DNA of 64,000 nucleotides from Lachnospiraceae bacterium V9D3004 (GTDB taxonomy: Bacteria; Bacillota; Clostridia; Lachnospirales; Lachnospiraceae). Positions 45,604 to 56,186 of the stretch are shown here, piece by piece. How positions within the stretch are numbered: the stretch's first letter is position 1; every line of letters starts with the position of its first letter. The notes under the pieces were generated by a model, which worked only from the letters and a program-made list of their open reading frames with translations, was not told the origin of the DNA and searched no databases. Position numbers and translations under genes: made by a program. The DNA lies in assembly GCA_000621985.1 (NCBI GenBank), contig JHWW01000014.1:1-64000 (forward strand). Direction: 5' to 3'.

Positions 45604-47421
45604 TTACCCTTCAGAGTCCTCATACATCAATACATAACCAAGCGATCTTATAATATTTTTAAGTTCAGTCGTATCCCCCTCAACATCATTATTGTTATCT
45701 TCCGTGATCACGAGACATATATTCCCGGTTTTCAATCTGTAGCGATCGGCAACTTCCTTAAGGAACGGTACAAATCTCTTGTCGCACATGGTTGATAAAG
45801 TAACATTTATCTTCATTACGAACTTATCACCATGATCCTTTCTGAGATCACAGGAATCGCAAACAGCCCTTTCCATGATATATGTTTCAAGCCTGAACAG
45901 ATCCCCGCTTTCTTTTGCGATCCGGATTGCAAGAGGCGGATATATATATCCGTACATTTTATGTTTCCACCGAAGGCGGGCCTTAGCATATATGCACTGC
46001 CCCGTATCGTCAAACTTCTTTTTATATTCAACATATACGGGACTTTCCACGTTATCCCTTTTCGCCTTACGTGAAGATGCACTGATCGAAGATTCCAGAT
46101 CGATAGCAAGAAGCTTTGCCAGCCGTCCTACATTTCCTTCGCGATCGATAAGAACAGTATCTTCCTTCGAACCTTCACTTTTCTTAATAATATCAACAAG
46201 TTTATCGAACTCACCCGAGAATGTATGAAGAGATTTTTTCTCATATCTGATCACAAATGGTGCGTAACATGCAGTTGAGATCATTATATTCATTATCTGA
46301 ACTATTATTCCCCTGACAGAGCCGGTAGCCAGATAACCGCTCATAAGCGCCGGCGTTGTCCACACAACTTCATTGGTAACCTGCGGCAGGAATCCCACCT
46401 GTGTCAAGAGGAAAGCATTGGAAAAACAGATCATGGGAGCCGTTATAAAAGGTATCACCATAAGAGGGTTATATATTACAGGGAATCCGAATACAAGAAG
46501 CTCTCCGATATTGAAAATGCCCGGAAGTAACGCCATACCGGATAATCTTTTCGTGGATCTTCTTTTGCCGAATATGATCAATGCTATCAACAATCCGATA
46601 GTGCACCCGGTCCCTCCCATATTAACGAAAGTATCTATAAAACTCTTTGAAACCGTCTCTCCGGGAATGATCGCAGTGAACATATCTTCCGCAACCTGAT
46701 TCAATACGTTATTTCCATGGATACCAAACCACCACATGGTGCTTATAAGCGTAGTGAACAACAGACCGCTCGAATAAGAACGCTGCATTTTGTCAAAGAC
46801 CGCTTCCATTGCTTTCATGAACAGATGCTGGACGCTTTGTACATCAAAGCATACCGTGATCAGATAATTCGCTGCCGCAAAGCATACAGTCACCGCAAGA
46901 AAAGGAAGTATTACCTGAAGCGTGGCATTGAATTCGGAATCGGCGCCATCAACAAAAACCATTTTTCGCTTTACGAATATCTTCTCGAATCTACTGAATA
47001 AGACCGATCCGATTATCCCTGCCAAAAGTGCACTGAATACACCCTGTCCGCTAAGCAGCGAAAAGTCCGGCTCTCCCGCAAAAAATCCGACAAGAATAAA
47101 AAATGCGTTCACGCATGACAGAATGCCACCGAATCGAAGCACAAGCCCCCGGTCATTTTTTGTCTGATTCATATAACTTAAACTGACTGCGATCGTTATG
47201 TATATTGCAAGAATTCCCACGGTTGAATACTGAATGGTCTGAATGATACTCCTTATTGCTCCACCCATGTAAGTATCTAAGAATTCCTGATATTCAATGA
47301 TCGGAAAACCGTTCAGCATTACCGTTATGCTGCCTATGAACAATATTGGGATCACCATAGCCAGGCCGACTTTTACGGTGCGGGCTATAATTGATATTTT
47401 CTTAAAATATACTGATTTCAT
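45604..47421 (-). CDS. PTS EIIC (cellobiose-type) permease fused to truncated EAL domain
   Basis: A 605-residue protein. Residues 1-405 are an EIIC of the lactose/cellobiose group: about ten helices, WWFGIHGNNVLN, GGTGCTIGLLIAL, and GIFNIGELLVFGFPVIYNP. A roughly 60-residue linker leads to an EAL-like part: YAKARLRWKHKMYGYIYPPLAIRIAKESGDLFRLETYIMERA. The signature EALLRW is changed to KARLRW, the metal-binding Asn block is altered, and the chain ends at YEDSEG, the position of DDFG, so only half an EAL domain exists. It cannot hydrolyse c-di-GMP by the usual mechanism; binding or protein contact is possible. No EIIA/EIIB gene is adjacent. It follows the kinase gene by about 14 bp. Confidence 0.85.
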   Translation of the reverse strand: MKSVYFKKISIIARTVKVGLAMVIPILFIGSITVMLNGFPIIEYQEFLDTYMGGAIRSIIQTIQYSTVGILAIYITIAVSLSYMNQTKNDRGLVLRFGGILSCVNAFFILVGFFAGEPDFSLLSGQGVFSALLAGIIGSVLFSRFEKIFVKRKMVFVDGADSEFNATLQVILPFLAVTVCFAAANYLITVCFDVQSVQHLFMKAMEAVFDKMQRSYSSGLLFTTLISTMWWFGIHGNNVLNQVAEDMFTAIIPGETVSKSFIDTFVNMGGTGCTIGLLIALIIFGKRRSTKRLSGMALLPGIFNIGELLVFGFPVIYNPLMVIPFITAPMICFSNAFLLTQVGFLPQVTNEVVWTTPALMSGYLATGSVRGIIVQIMNIMISTACYAPFVIRYEKKSLHTFSGEFDKLVDIIKKSEGSKEDTVLIDREGNVGRLAKLLAIDLESSISASSRKAKRDNVESPVYVEYKKKFDDTGQCIYAKARLRWKHKMYGYIYPPLAIRIAKESGDLFRLETYIMERAVCDSCDLRKDHGDKFVMKINVTLSTMCDKRFVPFLKEVADRYRLKTGNICLVITEDNNNDVEGDTTELKNIIRSLGYVLMYEDSEG

Positions 47422-47435
47422 CAATGCACACTTCC

Positions 47436-50351
47436 TCAAATATCTTTAACAGTTCCAATAATACCGTCCCAGTCAAGTTCCATAAGCATTCCCTCGATCT
47501 TTTCTATCCTCTCCCTGTGAACTTCGGGAAGATCGTATCCGTGAAGATCTTTAAGTATTCCTTCCATCATTCCATAATCCATACTTCCCGCAATCTCTGC
47601 AATGGTCTGATACGCTTCTTTCATTTCTCCTTCACTTATTCCCGAAAGGATCTCTTCTTTACTGTCAAGCAGAGATAATTTTTCATTCAACGTACGGAAC
47701 ATAACAAGAAGCCTGTCTGTATTATCTTTAATATATTCTGCGTCATTCCTCTTTCCGGCATCCTCAAGACTCTTGGCATATTCCGAAAGATCTTTGGCAC
47801 CTATTATTCGCGCAGAACTTTTCAATGCATGAACTTTGATGGTATAACCTTCTGTATCTCCGTTTTTATACAGACTCTCTATCTCGTCTGCTTTTGCTTC
47901 TGCAGTCTGATGAAATACCGACAGTACGGACTGATATCCTTCTACAGAACCGGTATGTCTGAGTCCTGCCTGTTCGTCGATATCTTCGATGGCTTTAAGT
48001 TTTTCCATAAAACCTGAATCTTCGGTTTCTTTTGAAGACTCAGGGATATCCCCTGTATAATTATCTCCTGCTGAAGATACAACGCCGAAAGTGACTTCAT
48101 CCGAATGATTGCTGTCAGGCACTTTAATCTTCTCATCAGGAAGCATGTCATACAATAATTTTTCGAGTTTCTCACCATCAACAGGCTTGGACAGATAATC
48201 CGTAAAGCCGGCCTCAAGGTACATCTCTCTTGCACCTGATACGGCATTGGCTGTGAGTGCTATTGCGGGAACTTCTGTGCACATTCCCGATTCACGAATA
48301 TGTTTTAATGTCTCTATACCATCCATATCAGGCATCATGTGATCAATAAAAATGATGTCATATGTGTTGTCCTTTACAAGATCCAGAGCATCCTTTCCGG
48401 ACGAGGCAGTGTCTATTCCAACCCTTGTTCTCTTAAGAAGGCTCTGTATTACGGTAAGATTCATCTCTGTATCGTCTACCACAAGAAGTTTCGCATCCGG
48501 TGCATGGAACAGTTCATGATATTCATGGGAATGTTCCGACATACCATCAAACCTTGCAGCATAATTACCTATCTCTTCCCATTTGATGACTTCCTGATCT
48601 ATTACGAATGAGAATACCGATCCCTTGCCGTATTCACTCTGCACCGACAGAGAGCTTCCCATAAGTTCAAGAAGCTGCCTTGTGATGCTCATGCCGAGTC
48701 CGGTTCCTTCTATGGAACGGTTTCTCTTTTCCTCAATACGCTTGTAAGGAGAAAACAGATTCTCCATATCCTCTTCCTTCATACCTATACCGGTATCTTC
48801 AACAGTAAAGCCAAGAATTATGTCATCCTGATCCTTTTTTTCATAAGACACAGTCATTGTCACTTCGCCGGCTTCCGTATATTTTACGGCATTGGTAAGA
48901 AGATTCATCACACATTGTCTGATACGGATCTCATCTCCGAGTAACAGATGCGGAATGTGCTCATCCACTTTTACATTAAACTTCAGTCCTTTTTTCACGG
49001 CCCTGTCACGTATCATATTAACAAGATCATTGATGAGCGAAGACAGATCATACTGTACAGGAATGATCTCCATCTTACCCTCTTCCACTTTTGACAGATC
49101 CAATATGTCATTAATGATCGAAAGCAGTGTCTTTCCTGCAGACATAATATCCGAAGCATATGTCCTGATCTGTTTTTCATTTGATTCACGAAGGATCATC
49201 TCATCCATACCAAGCACGGCATTTATCGGGGTTCTGATCTCATGTGACATACTTGCAAGAAATCTTGATTTGGCCTCATTTGCACTGTCAGCTATGTCTC
49301 TTTGCGCCTGAAGTTCTTCCATATATTGGTAATGTTCAGTATCGTCAACAAGTGCATAGAGCTTGCCGTAACACTCTCCCTTGAACAACAGATCATTCTC
49401 TTCGGGAGTATATACACGGTCGTCAATAGTCAGAGTCTCACTGTTCTTTACAGCATCAGAGATGAAAGATACGATATCATACGGAGTATAGATACGATCC
49501 CTTACCTGTTTTACCGGTTTGGATTTGTAGAAAATATCAAATTCCGGGAACAGCAGAGCCGCCGGTTCATTATAATATTGTATTCTTCCATCATTATCCA
49601 CGGCTATGATACCTTCGGATATCCTATCCAGTGCAAAATCTCTTGCAATCTCTCTTGTGCCGAGCAGATCAAATCCCAATATTCCGATAAGCATGAATAT
49701 TGTTCCGATTAATGATCCCGGCATTGTAAGATCATAATAATCCGATATATTGAAAATACCCGTTACCTGAATTATGAAAGAAGCTGCCTGAATACCAAAA
49801 GCGATGATCAGCATGATATACCTTAATCTGAAAGTCCTGTTTTTTTCTTTACGGTATGCTCTTACAACCCACGTCATTGCAATTACAATGAATATTACAT
49901 TCAGGCCTACAAACAGATCATGTACGCTCCCGTTTGTGTGTAAAAATTTAGGGAACAACGGATCGGGTATAAATTCATGATCCGCATAATACAGATCTGA
50001 ATATCCTATTGAAAGGACTGTACTGTATATTCCTATGTACAACAATACCAGAAATATTAACAAACCTCTCGGTATCTTTATCCTGCACATCTTTGCCGTG
50101 AAAATGAAAAATGCCAGAACGATCCAGACTCTTCCGACATACGAAAGCTGAAGGGCTGTAATATAAGCCTCTTCAGTTTTCGCTTTCAGTTCAAGAAGAT
50201 ATCCTACATTGCTGATAAATGAAGATATGCATGTCAAAAAAAGATAAGTATGGATTGAATTCTTCCATCTCGAAAATACGATCAATATCTCGATAAACAG
50301 TACACTTATTGTTATATATTGCAATGTCATAAAAATTTCATGAACATTCAA
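47436..50351 (-). CDS. 7TM hybrid histidine kinase with PAS, receiver and HPt
   Basis: A 971-residue protein. Residues 1-235 hold seven or eight helices of the 7TM histidine-kinase N-terminal type. A PAS-like sensor (RISEGIIAVDNDGRIQYYN, about 240-355) follows. HisKA is MSHEIRTPINAVLGMDE; HATPase motifs are NLLTNAVKYTEAGE, DTGIGMKEEDM and GTGLGMSITRQL. The receiver has LLVVDDTEMN and FIDHMMPDMDG. The HPt motif KVHALKSSARIIGA is near residue 850, with about 100 further residues after it. The start is TTG behind GGGGGG. It is operonic with the EIIC-EAL gene, so these are likely partners in one signalling route. Confidence 0.9.
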   Translation of the reverse strand: MNVHEIFMTLQYITISVLFIEILIVFSRWKNSIHTYLFLTCISSFISNVGYLLELKAKTEEAYITALQLSYVGRVWIVLAFFIFTAKMCRIKIPRGLLIFLVLLYIGIYSTVLSIGYSDLYYADHEFIPDPLFPKFLHTNGSVHDLFVGLNVIFIVIAMTWVVRAYRKEKNRTFRLRYIMLIIAFGIQAASFIIQVTGIFNISDYYDLTMPGSLIGTIFMLIGILGFDLLGTREIARDFALDRISEGIIAVDNDGRIQYYNEPAALLFPEFDIFYKSKPVKQVRDRIYTPYDIVSFISDAVKNSETLTIDDRVYTPEENDLLFKGECYGKLYALVDDTEHYQYMEELQAQRDIADSANEAKSRFLASMSHEIRTPINAVLGMDEMILRESNEKQIRTYASDIMSAGKTLLSIINDILDLSKVEEGKMEIIPVQYDLSSLINDLVNMIRDRAVKKGLKFNVKVDEHIPHLLLGDEIRIRQCVMNLLTNAVKYTEAGEVTMTVSYEKKDQDDIILGFTVEDTGIGMKEEDMENLFSPYKRIEEKRNRSIEGTGLGMSITRQLLELMGSSLSVQSEYGKGSVFSFVIDQEVIKWEEIGNYAARFDGMSEHSHEYHELFHAPDAKLLVVDDTEMNLTVIQSLLKRTRVGIDTASSGKDALDLVKDNTYDIIFIDHMMPDMDGIETLKHIRESGMCTEVPAIALTANAVSGAREMYLEAGFTDYLSKPVDGEKLEKLLYDMLPDEKIKVPDSNHSDEVTFGVVSSAGDNYTGDIPESSKETEDSGFMEKLKAIEDIDEQAGLRHTGSVEGYQSVLSVFHQTAEAKADEIESLYKNGDTEGYTIKVHALKSSARIIGAKDLSEYAKSLEDAGKRNDAEYIKDNTDRLLVMFRTLNEKLSLLDSKEEILSGISEGEMKEAYQTIAEIAGSMDYGMMEGILKDLHGYDLPEVHRERIEKIEGMLMELDWDGIIGTVKDI

Positions 50352-50444
50352 TTTCTTTTCCCCCCACGCAACAACTTACCCGTTTTTATCATACTCAATC
50401 CCGAATTTTCATATTGCCGTGGTATAATTATATACCTATTACGT

Positions 50445-51221
50445 CTATGCCGGAAGTTTATCGTAATTCTTTATATATGCAATACCTGACACAAATTCGC
50501 ATTCATCAAAATAGATCCTGATCCTATAGGTTCCATCATAATTTATTTCAAAGTATTCCTTAAAAGTATCTTTCATAAGTTTTGCTGTCTCTGAAGGATT
50601 CTGTCCGTCGGCATCCTTGTGTCCTTTAAGATAAAACTGATACAGTCTGTCTGAAGCAGGATCATACTTCAAAACTGTGGCCTTGTATCTGTTAAGTACC
50701 TCGTTCTTATCATTTCTGAGACTCACGCCTCTGATCGTCTCTATGCCGGAATCATTGTTCTCATTTTGGAATGCAATATCATATTCATTACTGTTTCTGT
50801 CGATGAACATGGTCTTTATATTCGTAAAACCATCAACAATCTGAAAATCTTTCTTTTCAAGCTTATTTGAACGTACTGTTACCTTGCATTTCATTTTTTT
50901 ACCTTTTTTAGTGGTAACATAGATTGTTGCGCTTCCTTTTTTCTTTGCTTTAACAGTGAAATGATTGTTTTTGCCTCTTGATACGGTTGCAACTTTCTTA
51001 TTGGAAGATTTTAACGATTTTATATCTGCATAATACACGAAATTATCCACTTTGCATCCCACAAATGTAGTTATGTAATATTTTTCCATTCCCGGACTGC
51101 CATCTCCGGCATTGGCCGAGACGTAAGCCGCCTTACCCGCGATCAGATATGAAGCAGATACAATCATAAATGTTAACAGTAACAGTGCGCCTTTTTTGTA
51201 AAATTTTTTTAAATTGTTCAT
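50445..51221 (-). CDS. Secreted protein with Big_2-like domain
   Basis: A 258-residue protein with signal peptide MNNLKKFYKKGALLLLTFMI through SANA. Residues 45-120 resemble the end of a Big_2 domain (SSNKKVATVSRGKNNHFTVKAKKKGSATIYVTTKKGKKMKCKVTV). The C-terminal 130 residues (QIVDGFTNIKTMFIDRNSNEY and onward) are beta-rich and not recognised. GGAGAG precedes the ATG. It is likely cell-surface or released. Neighbours are an MCP gene upstream and the 7TM kinase gene downstream, both on the same strand. Confidence 0.78.
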   Translation of the reverse strand: MNNLKKFYKKGALLLLTFMIVSASYLIAGKAAYVSANAGDGSPGMEKYYITTFVGCKVDNFVYYADIKSLKSSNKKVATVSRGKNNHFTVKAKKKGSATIYVTTKKGKKMKCKVTVRSNKLEKKDFQIVDGFTNIKTMFIDRNSNEYDIAFQNENNDSGIETIRGVSLRNDKNEVLNRYKATVLKYDPASDRLYQFYLKGHKDADGQNPSETAKLMKDTFKEYFEINYDGTYRIRIYFDECEFVSGIAYIKNYDKLPA

Positions 51222-51310
51222 GTGAGTCTCTCCTTTTTTTTGGGTATATAATTATTCAGCACTACTTTGCTCCGTGTTCCCTAACCCGTCAAATGTCTGT
51301 TATATTAATA

Positions 51311-53326
51311 CTATACCGTATACTGTGACAGATCCGAATTGATCTCATCTGAGTACTTATTAAGGTTCTCTGAAATGTATGCGATATTCTCTGTTTCTGT
51401 ACGCAACTTACTGCTCTCTGCCACGATAACATCACTGAGACTTAGAACTTCGTTAATGTTGGATGCCTGTTCCTGTGTAGTTGCGGCATTGCCTGATGCT
51501 ACGTCATTGATCCTCTCTATACCCGATGTGATCTCAATGATACCGTCTGTTGCTTTGGCCACATCACCGTATATCTTGTTGAATGATTCATTAGCTCCCT
51601 CAACTCCGCTAAGACAGGCTGCCATATCCTGTGCACAGATATCTGCCTTCTGGTTGATATCAACGATATTCTTCGTAATGTCTTCGATAAGTCTTCGTAT
51701 TGTCTCTGTAGCTTTCGATGACTGATTGGCAAGTGCTCCTACTTCCGAAGCAACAACTGCGAAACCTTTGCCCATCTCTCCCGCTCTTGCAGCTTCAATG
51801 GAAGCATTAAGAGAAAGAAGGTTTGTCTGTTCAGATATTGCATTGATCGTTTCGGTTATTCCCGTAATCTCCTGTACGGACTTGGCTGTGACTCTCGTTA
51901 ATGCTGTAAGATCACTTATTGTATCATTAAGTGTGTTAACGTTTCTTGTCATGCTCTCCATCTCATCCTTACCTTTGGCAGATGCTTCGAGAGTCTCATC
52001 ACACAGAGTCTTAACATCTTTTGCATTCTCTGCAAGCTGATTAGATGTTGCCGCCAGATCATTGGCCGCATTGGCAATATCTTCGATGGATGAATTCATA
52101 TCAGAGAGTGTATCATTAAGCTTCTCAATGGATTCTCCCTGATTCTGGTTGGCATCGGAAAGTGAATGTGATATATCGAAACATTCACCCGCTCTGCTGT
52201 TCATCTCACCGGATATACTTGCCAGACTCGTAAGCGTATCTCTCATCTTTTCGATGTATTCATTAAAACTCTCCGAAAGAGTCGTTATCTCATTATTACC
52301 TTCGGGAACAAGCTTAACCGTGAAATCACCCTTGCTTATATCTGTAATACGTTCTGTAACCGTGGTAACAGGATTAATTGACTTACTTATCATTACATAT
52401 ACTATTGCCGAGAATATTATCAATAATATGATGGCACATGCAAATGTAATGAACATAACCTTTAATATACTGTCACTGAGAAGTGAAGTAGGTACCGCGC
52501 TTACTACAGCCCAGGATGTTCCTTCCACATCAGTTGCCGTAAACATCTGTGCGCCGTCATCCGTGGATGCCGTAACAACCTTATCTCCATCTGCTGCCAC
52601 ATTCATATCCATTGAATCAAATATCGATGCAAGACCGGCTGCTATCGGTTCGGTAGCTGTTGCAAGATTCTGACCTTTTGCATCGGCTTTGCTGCTGACA
52701 AGAATATCTTTTGAATTCTTATCAATAATATAATAGTTCGCATCCGACGACAGTGAATTGAAATTTGCAACGATCTCTTCTACTTTAACAAAATCAACAT
52801 CACTGCTGAGTACTATATTATCACTTATCATTGTCGAACATGCCATACTGATATTATTCGTTGAAGCATCCAGATACGGATTCGAAGTAAATATCTCTCC
52901 CTTACTGCTTAATGCACCTTTATACCATTCTCTTTCCGTGAATACAAAATCATCGTCAGGAACCCAGCCGGAACCGTCAAAGAATTTGCCATTATTACCG
53001 TTTGCGACATAAATATCATGGGAATCCGCATCAAGTTCCGTAAGTTTTAATAACATAGCAAGTGTAGCCTCATCCGACATCTCGGGAGTATTACGCATTA
53101 CGTCCGCGGTATATTCCACTCTGTCTTCAATAGTTTTCCACCAGCTCTGAATCTGACTGGCGTACGTTCCGGATTCTCTTGCAAGCACATTATTCATAAG
53201 CGACTGAATATTATCGACTGCAAGTTTGATACTAACTTGTGTACATAATATTATTATTATTGCCACATAGATTATGATCTTGCTTAAGAGTGTCTTCTTT
53301 AAAGATTTTCTTTTAATCTTTTTCAT
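51311..53326 (-). CDS. Methyl-accepting chemotaxis protein, dCache type
   Basis: About 671 residues. A membrane helix (residues 12-35), an extracellular sensor of about 260 residues resembling dCache_1 ([33 protein letters not shown]), a second helix, HAMP ([27 protein letters not shown]), and the signalling coiled coil with the hairpin tip [40 protein letters not shown]. Ligand is unknown. No cheW/cheA gene is nearby. The ATG at 53326 follows GGGCAGGG. Related receptor fragments follow at 53453 and 55067. Confidence 0.93.
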   Translation of the reverse strand: MKKIKRKSLKKTLLSKIIIYVAIIIILCTQVSIKLAVDNIQSLMNNVLARESGTYASQIQSWWKTIEDRVEYTADVMRNTPEMSDEATLAMLLKLTELDADSHDIYVANGNNGKFFDGSGWVPDDDFVFTEREWYKGALSSKGEIFTSNPYLDASTNNISMACSTMISDNIVLSSDVDFVKVEEIVANFNSLSSDANYYIIDKNSKDILVSSKADAKGQNLATATEPIAAGLASIFDSMDMNVAADGDKVVTASTDDGAQMFTATDVEGTSWAVVSAVPTSLLSDSILKVMFITFACAIILLIIFSAIVYVMISKSINPVTTVTERITDISKGDFTVKLVPEGNNEITTLSESFNEYIEKMRDTLTSLASISGEMNSRAGECFDISHSLSDANQNQGESIEKLNDTLSDMNSSIEDIANAANDLAATSNQLAENAKDVKTLCDETLEASAKGKDEMESMTRNVNTLNDTISDLTALTRVTAKSVQEITGITETINAISEQTNLLSLNASIEAARAGEMGKGFAVVASEVGALANQSSKATETIRRLIEDITKNIVDINQKADICAQDMAACLSGVEGANESFNKIYGDVAKATDGIIEITSGIERINDVASGNAATTQEQASNINEVLSLSDVIVAESSKLRTETENIAYISENLNKYSDEINSDLSQYTV

Positions 53327-53452
53327 GTTATCCCTGCCCTTCATTATTACGTTATTAGTGTGATCACACATTCCCATCAGAGGAAACACTGTGACCACAC
53401 CTCATATTGTACAATATATTAATAATTATTTCAATCGTATTTAATAGTTATT

Positions 53453-53645
53453 TCATATCCTGAAGGAATTAACGAACTCATTGATCTTATCTGCCGACTG
53501 CGATACGTTGATAGCGCTCTCGTCCACATTACGGCTCTCCTGTTGCGGTTACAACCTCATTACTCTCGGCGATATCCTTAACACTTGCCTCTGACCTTTC
53601 GGAAAGCTTCTCGGATACTTCCGTTCCGTTATATTCCGTCCGTAT
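53453..53645 (-). pseudogene. Remnant of a methyl-accepting chemotaxis protein C-terminus
   Basis: In two frames this stretch encodes the end of a chemoreceptor: TEVSEKLSERSEASVKDIAESNEVV reads to a stop near 53540, and the next frame continues with ESRNVDESAINVSQSADKINEF to a natural stop at 53455. A frameshift near 53540 separates them, and nothing recognisable remains upstream. It is a different gene from the fragment at 55067, which has its own C-terminus. Confidence 0.6.
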
Positions 53646-53722
53646 ACCAGTCTCTTTTCCATGAATATTACACCTGCCGGCAACATAATGAATCATAAAA
53701 TTTTCCGAGAGAGATTGTTATT

Positions 53723-53777
53723 GCACCCGGCAAATGTGTGTTCGTTAGGGCACGACATACGCTTGCCGGGTTGGTGC
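53723..53777. repeat. Imperfect inverted repeat
   Basis: CCCGGCAA (53726-53733) and its complement TTGCCGGG (53763-53770) form an 8-bp stem extended imperfectly by GCAC/GGTGC. It lies between the receptor remnant and the terminator of the next secreted protein. A segment of the right arm, GGTGCTA (53773-53779), can also pair with TAGCACC of that terminator. Confidence 0.35.
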
Positions 53778-53780
53778 TAC

Positions 53781-53815
53781 AAAAAAATAGCACCTGCTGT
53801 TTCCTGCAGGCGCTA
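53781..53815 (-). terminator. Intrinsic terminator of the secreted Ig-like protein gene
   Basis: Ten-base arms 53788-53797 and 53106 offset i.e. 53806-53815 (one mismatch), eight-base loop, and a run of seven T on the minus strand, 40 bp past the stop at 53855. Confidence 0.75.
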
Positions 53816-53854
53816 TGTATTACGTAATATATATTCTATTATATTAGCAAAAAG

Positions 53855-55036
53855 TTATGATCTTACAGTTACTTTTACACCGGTGATCGTAAGATCTCCA
53901 AACATTCCGTTCCATGTGGAAGCCTTAACCGTTATTGCTGTAGTGATTCCTCCACTCCTCGCAGCCTTTTCGGCATCACCTTCATTTACTCCCGCCACGA
54001 ATGTCTTCTTAATCGTAAATTCATTCTTATCGTTCAGTTTCAACGATTCTTTATTGTCTCCACCGGTTTTTGTAAGAACCATGATATCGGACGTTGTTAT
54101 AGGATCTCCGCTGCTGACGTTTGCAGACGCATCTTTTCCTTCCGTATCCACAAGAAATACCCTGAATCCCTTATCAGAATCTTTGGAAGGATCGTAAGTT
54201 CCGCTTATCTCAACGTCTATCTTATCACCTGTTTTAATATAATGATCCGAAGGAAGATTGAATATTATATTGTTGGCTGATTCACAATACACGATACCAT
54301 TTTCATATTTTGCTTTGGAATTCATACTGCTGTACTCATCCAGCGGTATATAATTACCGGCATTATCTTTGAGATATTGTCCGTCTGTACCGGTTTTTCT
54401 GAACTCGTCACGAAGAGGTATCTCAACAAGATCATCTTTCATCAGGTCTAAGGTTTTGACCGGCAAAGGAGTCGGTTCAGCGGATGGCACCGGATTCTCA
54501 GTCGGACTTACGGACGGAACTGTCTGTGGAACACTTCCCTGATTACCATTTGCAGTATCACCCGATGTTACCGGAACTGTAACGGAGGGCTGATTAACCA
54601 CAACTGCAGAAGATTGAGAAGCATTCTGCCCCGGAGCAGCTGTTGCGATCCTGTCCGATGTGCCTGATAACGGACCGGTAGCCTTTTTTATCTTTATCAC
54701 ACAATTATATTTTTTTGTTTTCTTCTTATGTTTATATGAAGCGGTTATCGTTACTTTTCCGGGTGCAATACATCTGATCTTTGCTGATGATGTATTTCCT
54801 TTAGCTGTTTTTTTTATGATCTTTGCAATTTTTTTATCAGTAGTCTTCCATGTAACCTTTGCTTTTTTGCTGACATTTTTCAGGCTGAGACTCACAACAG
54901 CGCCAACTTTCGTATTAATACCGGTTTTGTTCAATGACACTTTTTTCTTTGCTGTCGGAGTAATTCCCTGTGGAAGCATTGTTACGCTCATAGCTGCAAC
55001 AAGTGATAATACTACGGATATTTTAATAATTCTCAT
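53855..55036 (-). CDS. Secreted protein: Ig-like domain, Pro/Ser/Thr linker, beta-sandwich domain
   Basis: About 393 residues. Signal peptide residues 1-28 (MRIIKISVVLSLVAAMSVTM to TPTA). A Big_2-like Ig domain (about 35-115; VTWKTTDKKIAKI, RCIAPGKVTITASYKHKKKTKK) leads to a low-complexity P/S/T/Q linker (120-195) and then an unrecognised beta-rich domain (200-393; GIVYCESANNIIFNLPSDHYIKTGDKIDVEISG, TWNGMFGDLTITGVKVTVRS) that has the look of a carbohydrate-binding module. Binding to polysaccharide is inference. The ATG at 55036 follows AGGAGG at eight bases, better than the upstream start. It has its own terminator. Confidence 0.8.
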   Translation of the reverse strand: MRIIKISVVLSLVAAMSVTMLPQGITPTAKKKVSLNKTGINTKVGAVVSLSLKNVSKKAKVTWKTTDKKIAKIIKKTAKGNTSSAKIRCIAPGKVTITASYKHKKKTKKYNCVIKIKKATGPLSGTSDRIATAAPGQNASQSSAVVVNQPSVTVPVTSGDTANGNQGSVPQTVPSVSPTENPVPSAEPTPLPVKTLDLMKDDLVEIPLRDEFRKTGTDGQYLKDNAGNYIPLDEYSSMNSKAKYENGIVYCESANNIIFNLPSDHYIKTGDKIDVEISGTYDPSKDSDKGFRVFLVDTEGKDASANVSSGDPITTSDIMVLTKTGGDNKESLKLNDKNEFTIKKTFVAGVNEGDAEKAARSGGITTAITVKASTWNGMFGDLTITGVKVTVRS

Positions 55037-55066
55037 GAACAGATCCTCCTGCAACAACAATGATAA

Positions 55067-56186
55067 TTACATTCTGAAATTACCGATAACATTCTCAATA
55101 TCATTTACATTACCCCTGCTGATATCTGCAAGATTATTGATGGAATCCGATACCATATTGGTTTCTTCGTTCCTGTTAACAATCTCTCCAACACCCAGCA
55201 TATTAGTCTCAGCAGCCTGTCTGACTGTATCTATTCCGGATACTATGAAATCGATAAGTTTACTAACCTGTTCACGAACATTATCAACAGCCGCATTGCT
55301 GTTTGCAACAACTTCCTGAATGCTCATAGCGGTCTGCTTGGACTGTTCCGCAAGCTGTCCTATCTCGCTTGCAACTACCGCAAATCCTTTTCCTGCTTCA
55401 CCTGCTCTTGCCGCTTCGATCGAAGCATTAAGAGATAACAGATTGGTCTGTGAGGTAATATCCATAATAGAAGCTGCAAGATCGTTGATCTTCTCAACGG
55501 CCGAAAAACCCTCAAGCGCTTCTTCCATATTGTTCACGGTTAATGTCATATTGTCATGACTTGAAGCAATATTGGCATTAACGTGTTCGTTAACATTGTC
55601 AATTGAATCTTTGGTCTGATCTATACTTGCGGACAACTATTCGGTAACAGATGAATTATCCATGGTAACCTGTACCAGTTTGTTGGAAGATTCTTTCAGA
55701 TTACCCGAACTCTCATATCTCATTAAGTCTATCGGTATTAAGAGTCAACGCTGCATAACCTCCCGGAGTACCGTCTTCCCTGTACACGGTTCTTGAGAAA
55801 ATGACAGACAAAGACTGGGTTGCCGGAGACAGTAATGCCATAACATCGTTGGATGGGATTCCCTTATCATTAAAATATGTTGTCTGAATAGTCTTCTTGG
55901 TCTCATCAGCACTTACATACCCTACCATCTCTTTCATTGAATGAACCAGACACCGACAGTCATAATTGGAAAACATCATACTGTCAAGATTGGGAATGGT
56001 AGCGGACAGATTCTCGATATAGGTCTGCGCAGCTGCAACCGTTTCGGGATTCTCATCTTCAATAAGCGCACGAATCTCATTCGAACTCAGGAAAGCTTCC
56101 ACCGTTGCGAATTGCTGCTTCACGTATTCATTGATGATGTCCGTCTGCGAATCAACATATGCAGGCTTAATGAATCTGTGGAACAA
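55067..56186 (-). pseudogene. Broken methyl-accepting chemotaxis protein gene
   Basis: The upstream part (56186-55713) encodes a dCache-like sensor fragment (YVDSQTDIINEYVKQQFATVEAFLSSN to NTDRLNEI) without the N-terminal membrane helix. The downstream part (55636-55067) encodes the signalling tip [40 protein letters not shown] and the C-terminus. Between them the second membrane helix and HAMP are missing. A frameshift follows NEI, and SSVTE is followed by TAG where family members have Gln (CAG). At least three lesions mean it cannot make a working receptor. Confidence 0.85.

Noticed and set aside
52149-52673. 174-residue plus-strand frame
   Set aside because: Opposite the chemoreceptor HAMP and sensor; low-complexity shadow of a helical protein.
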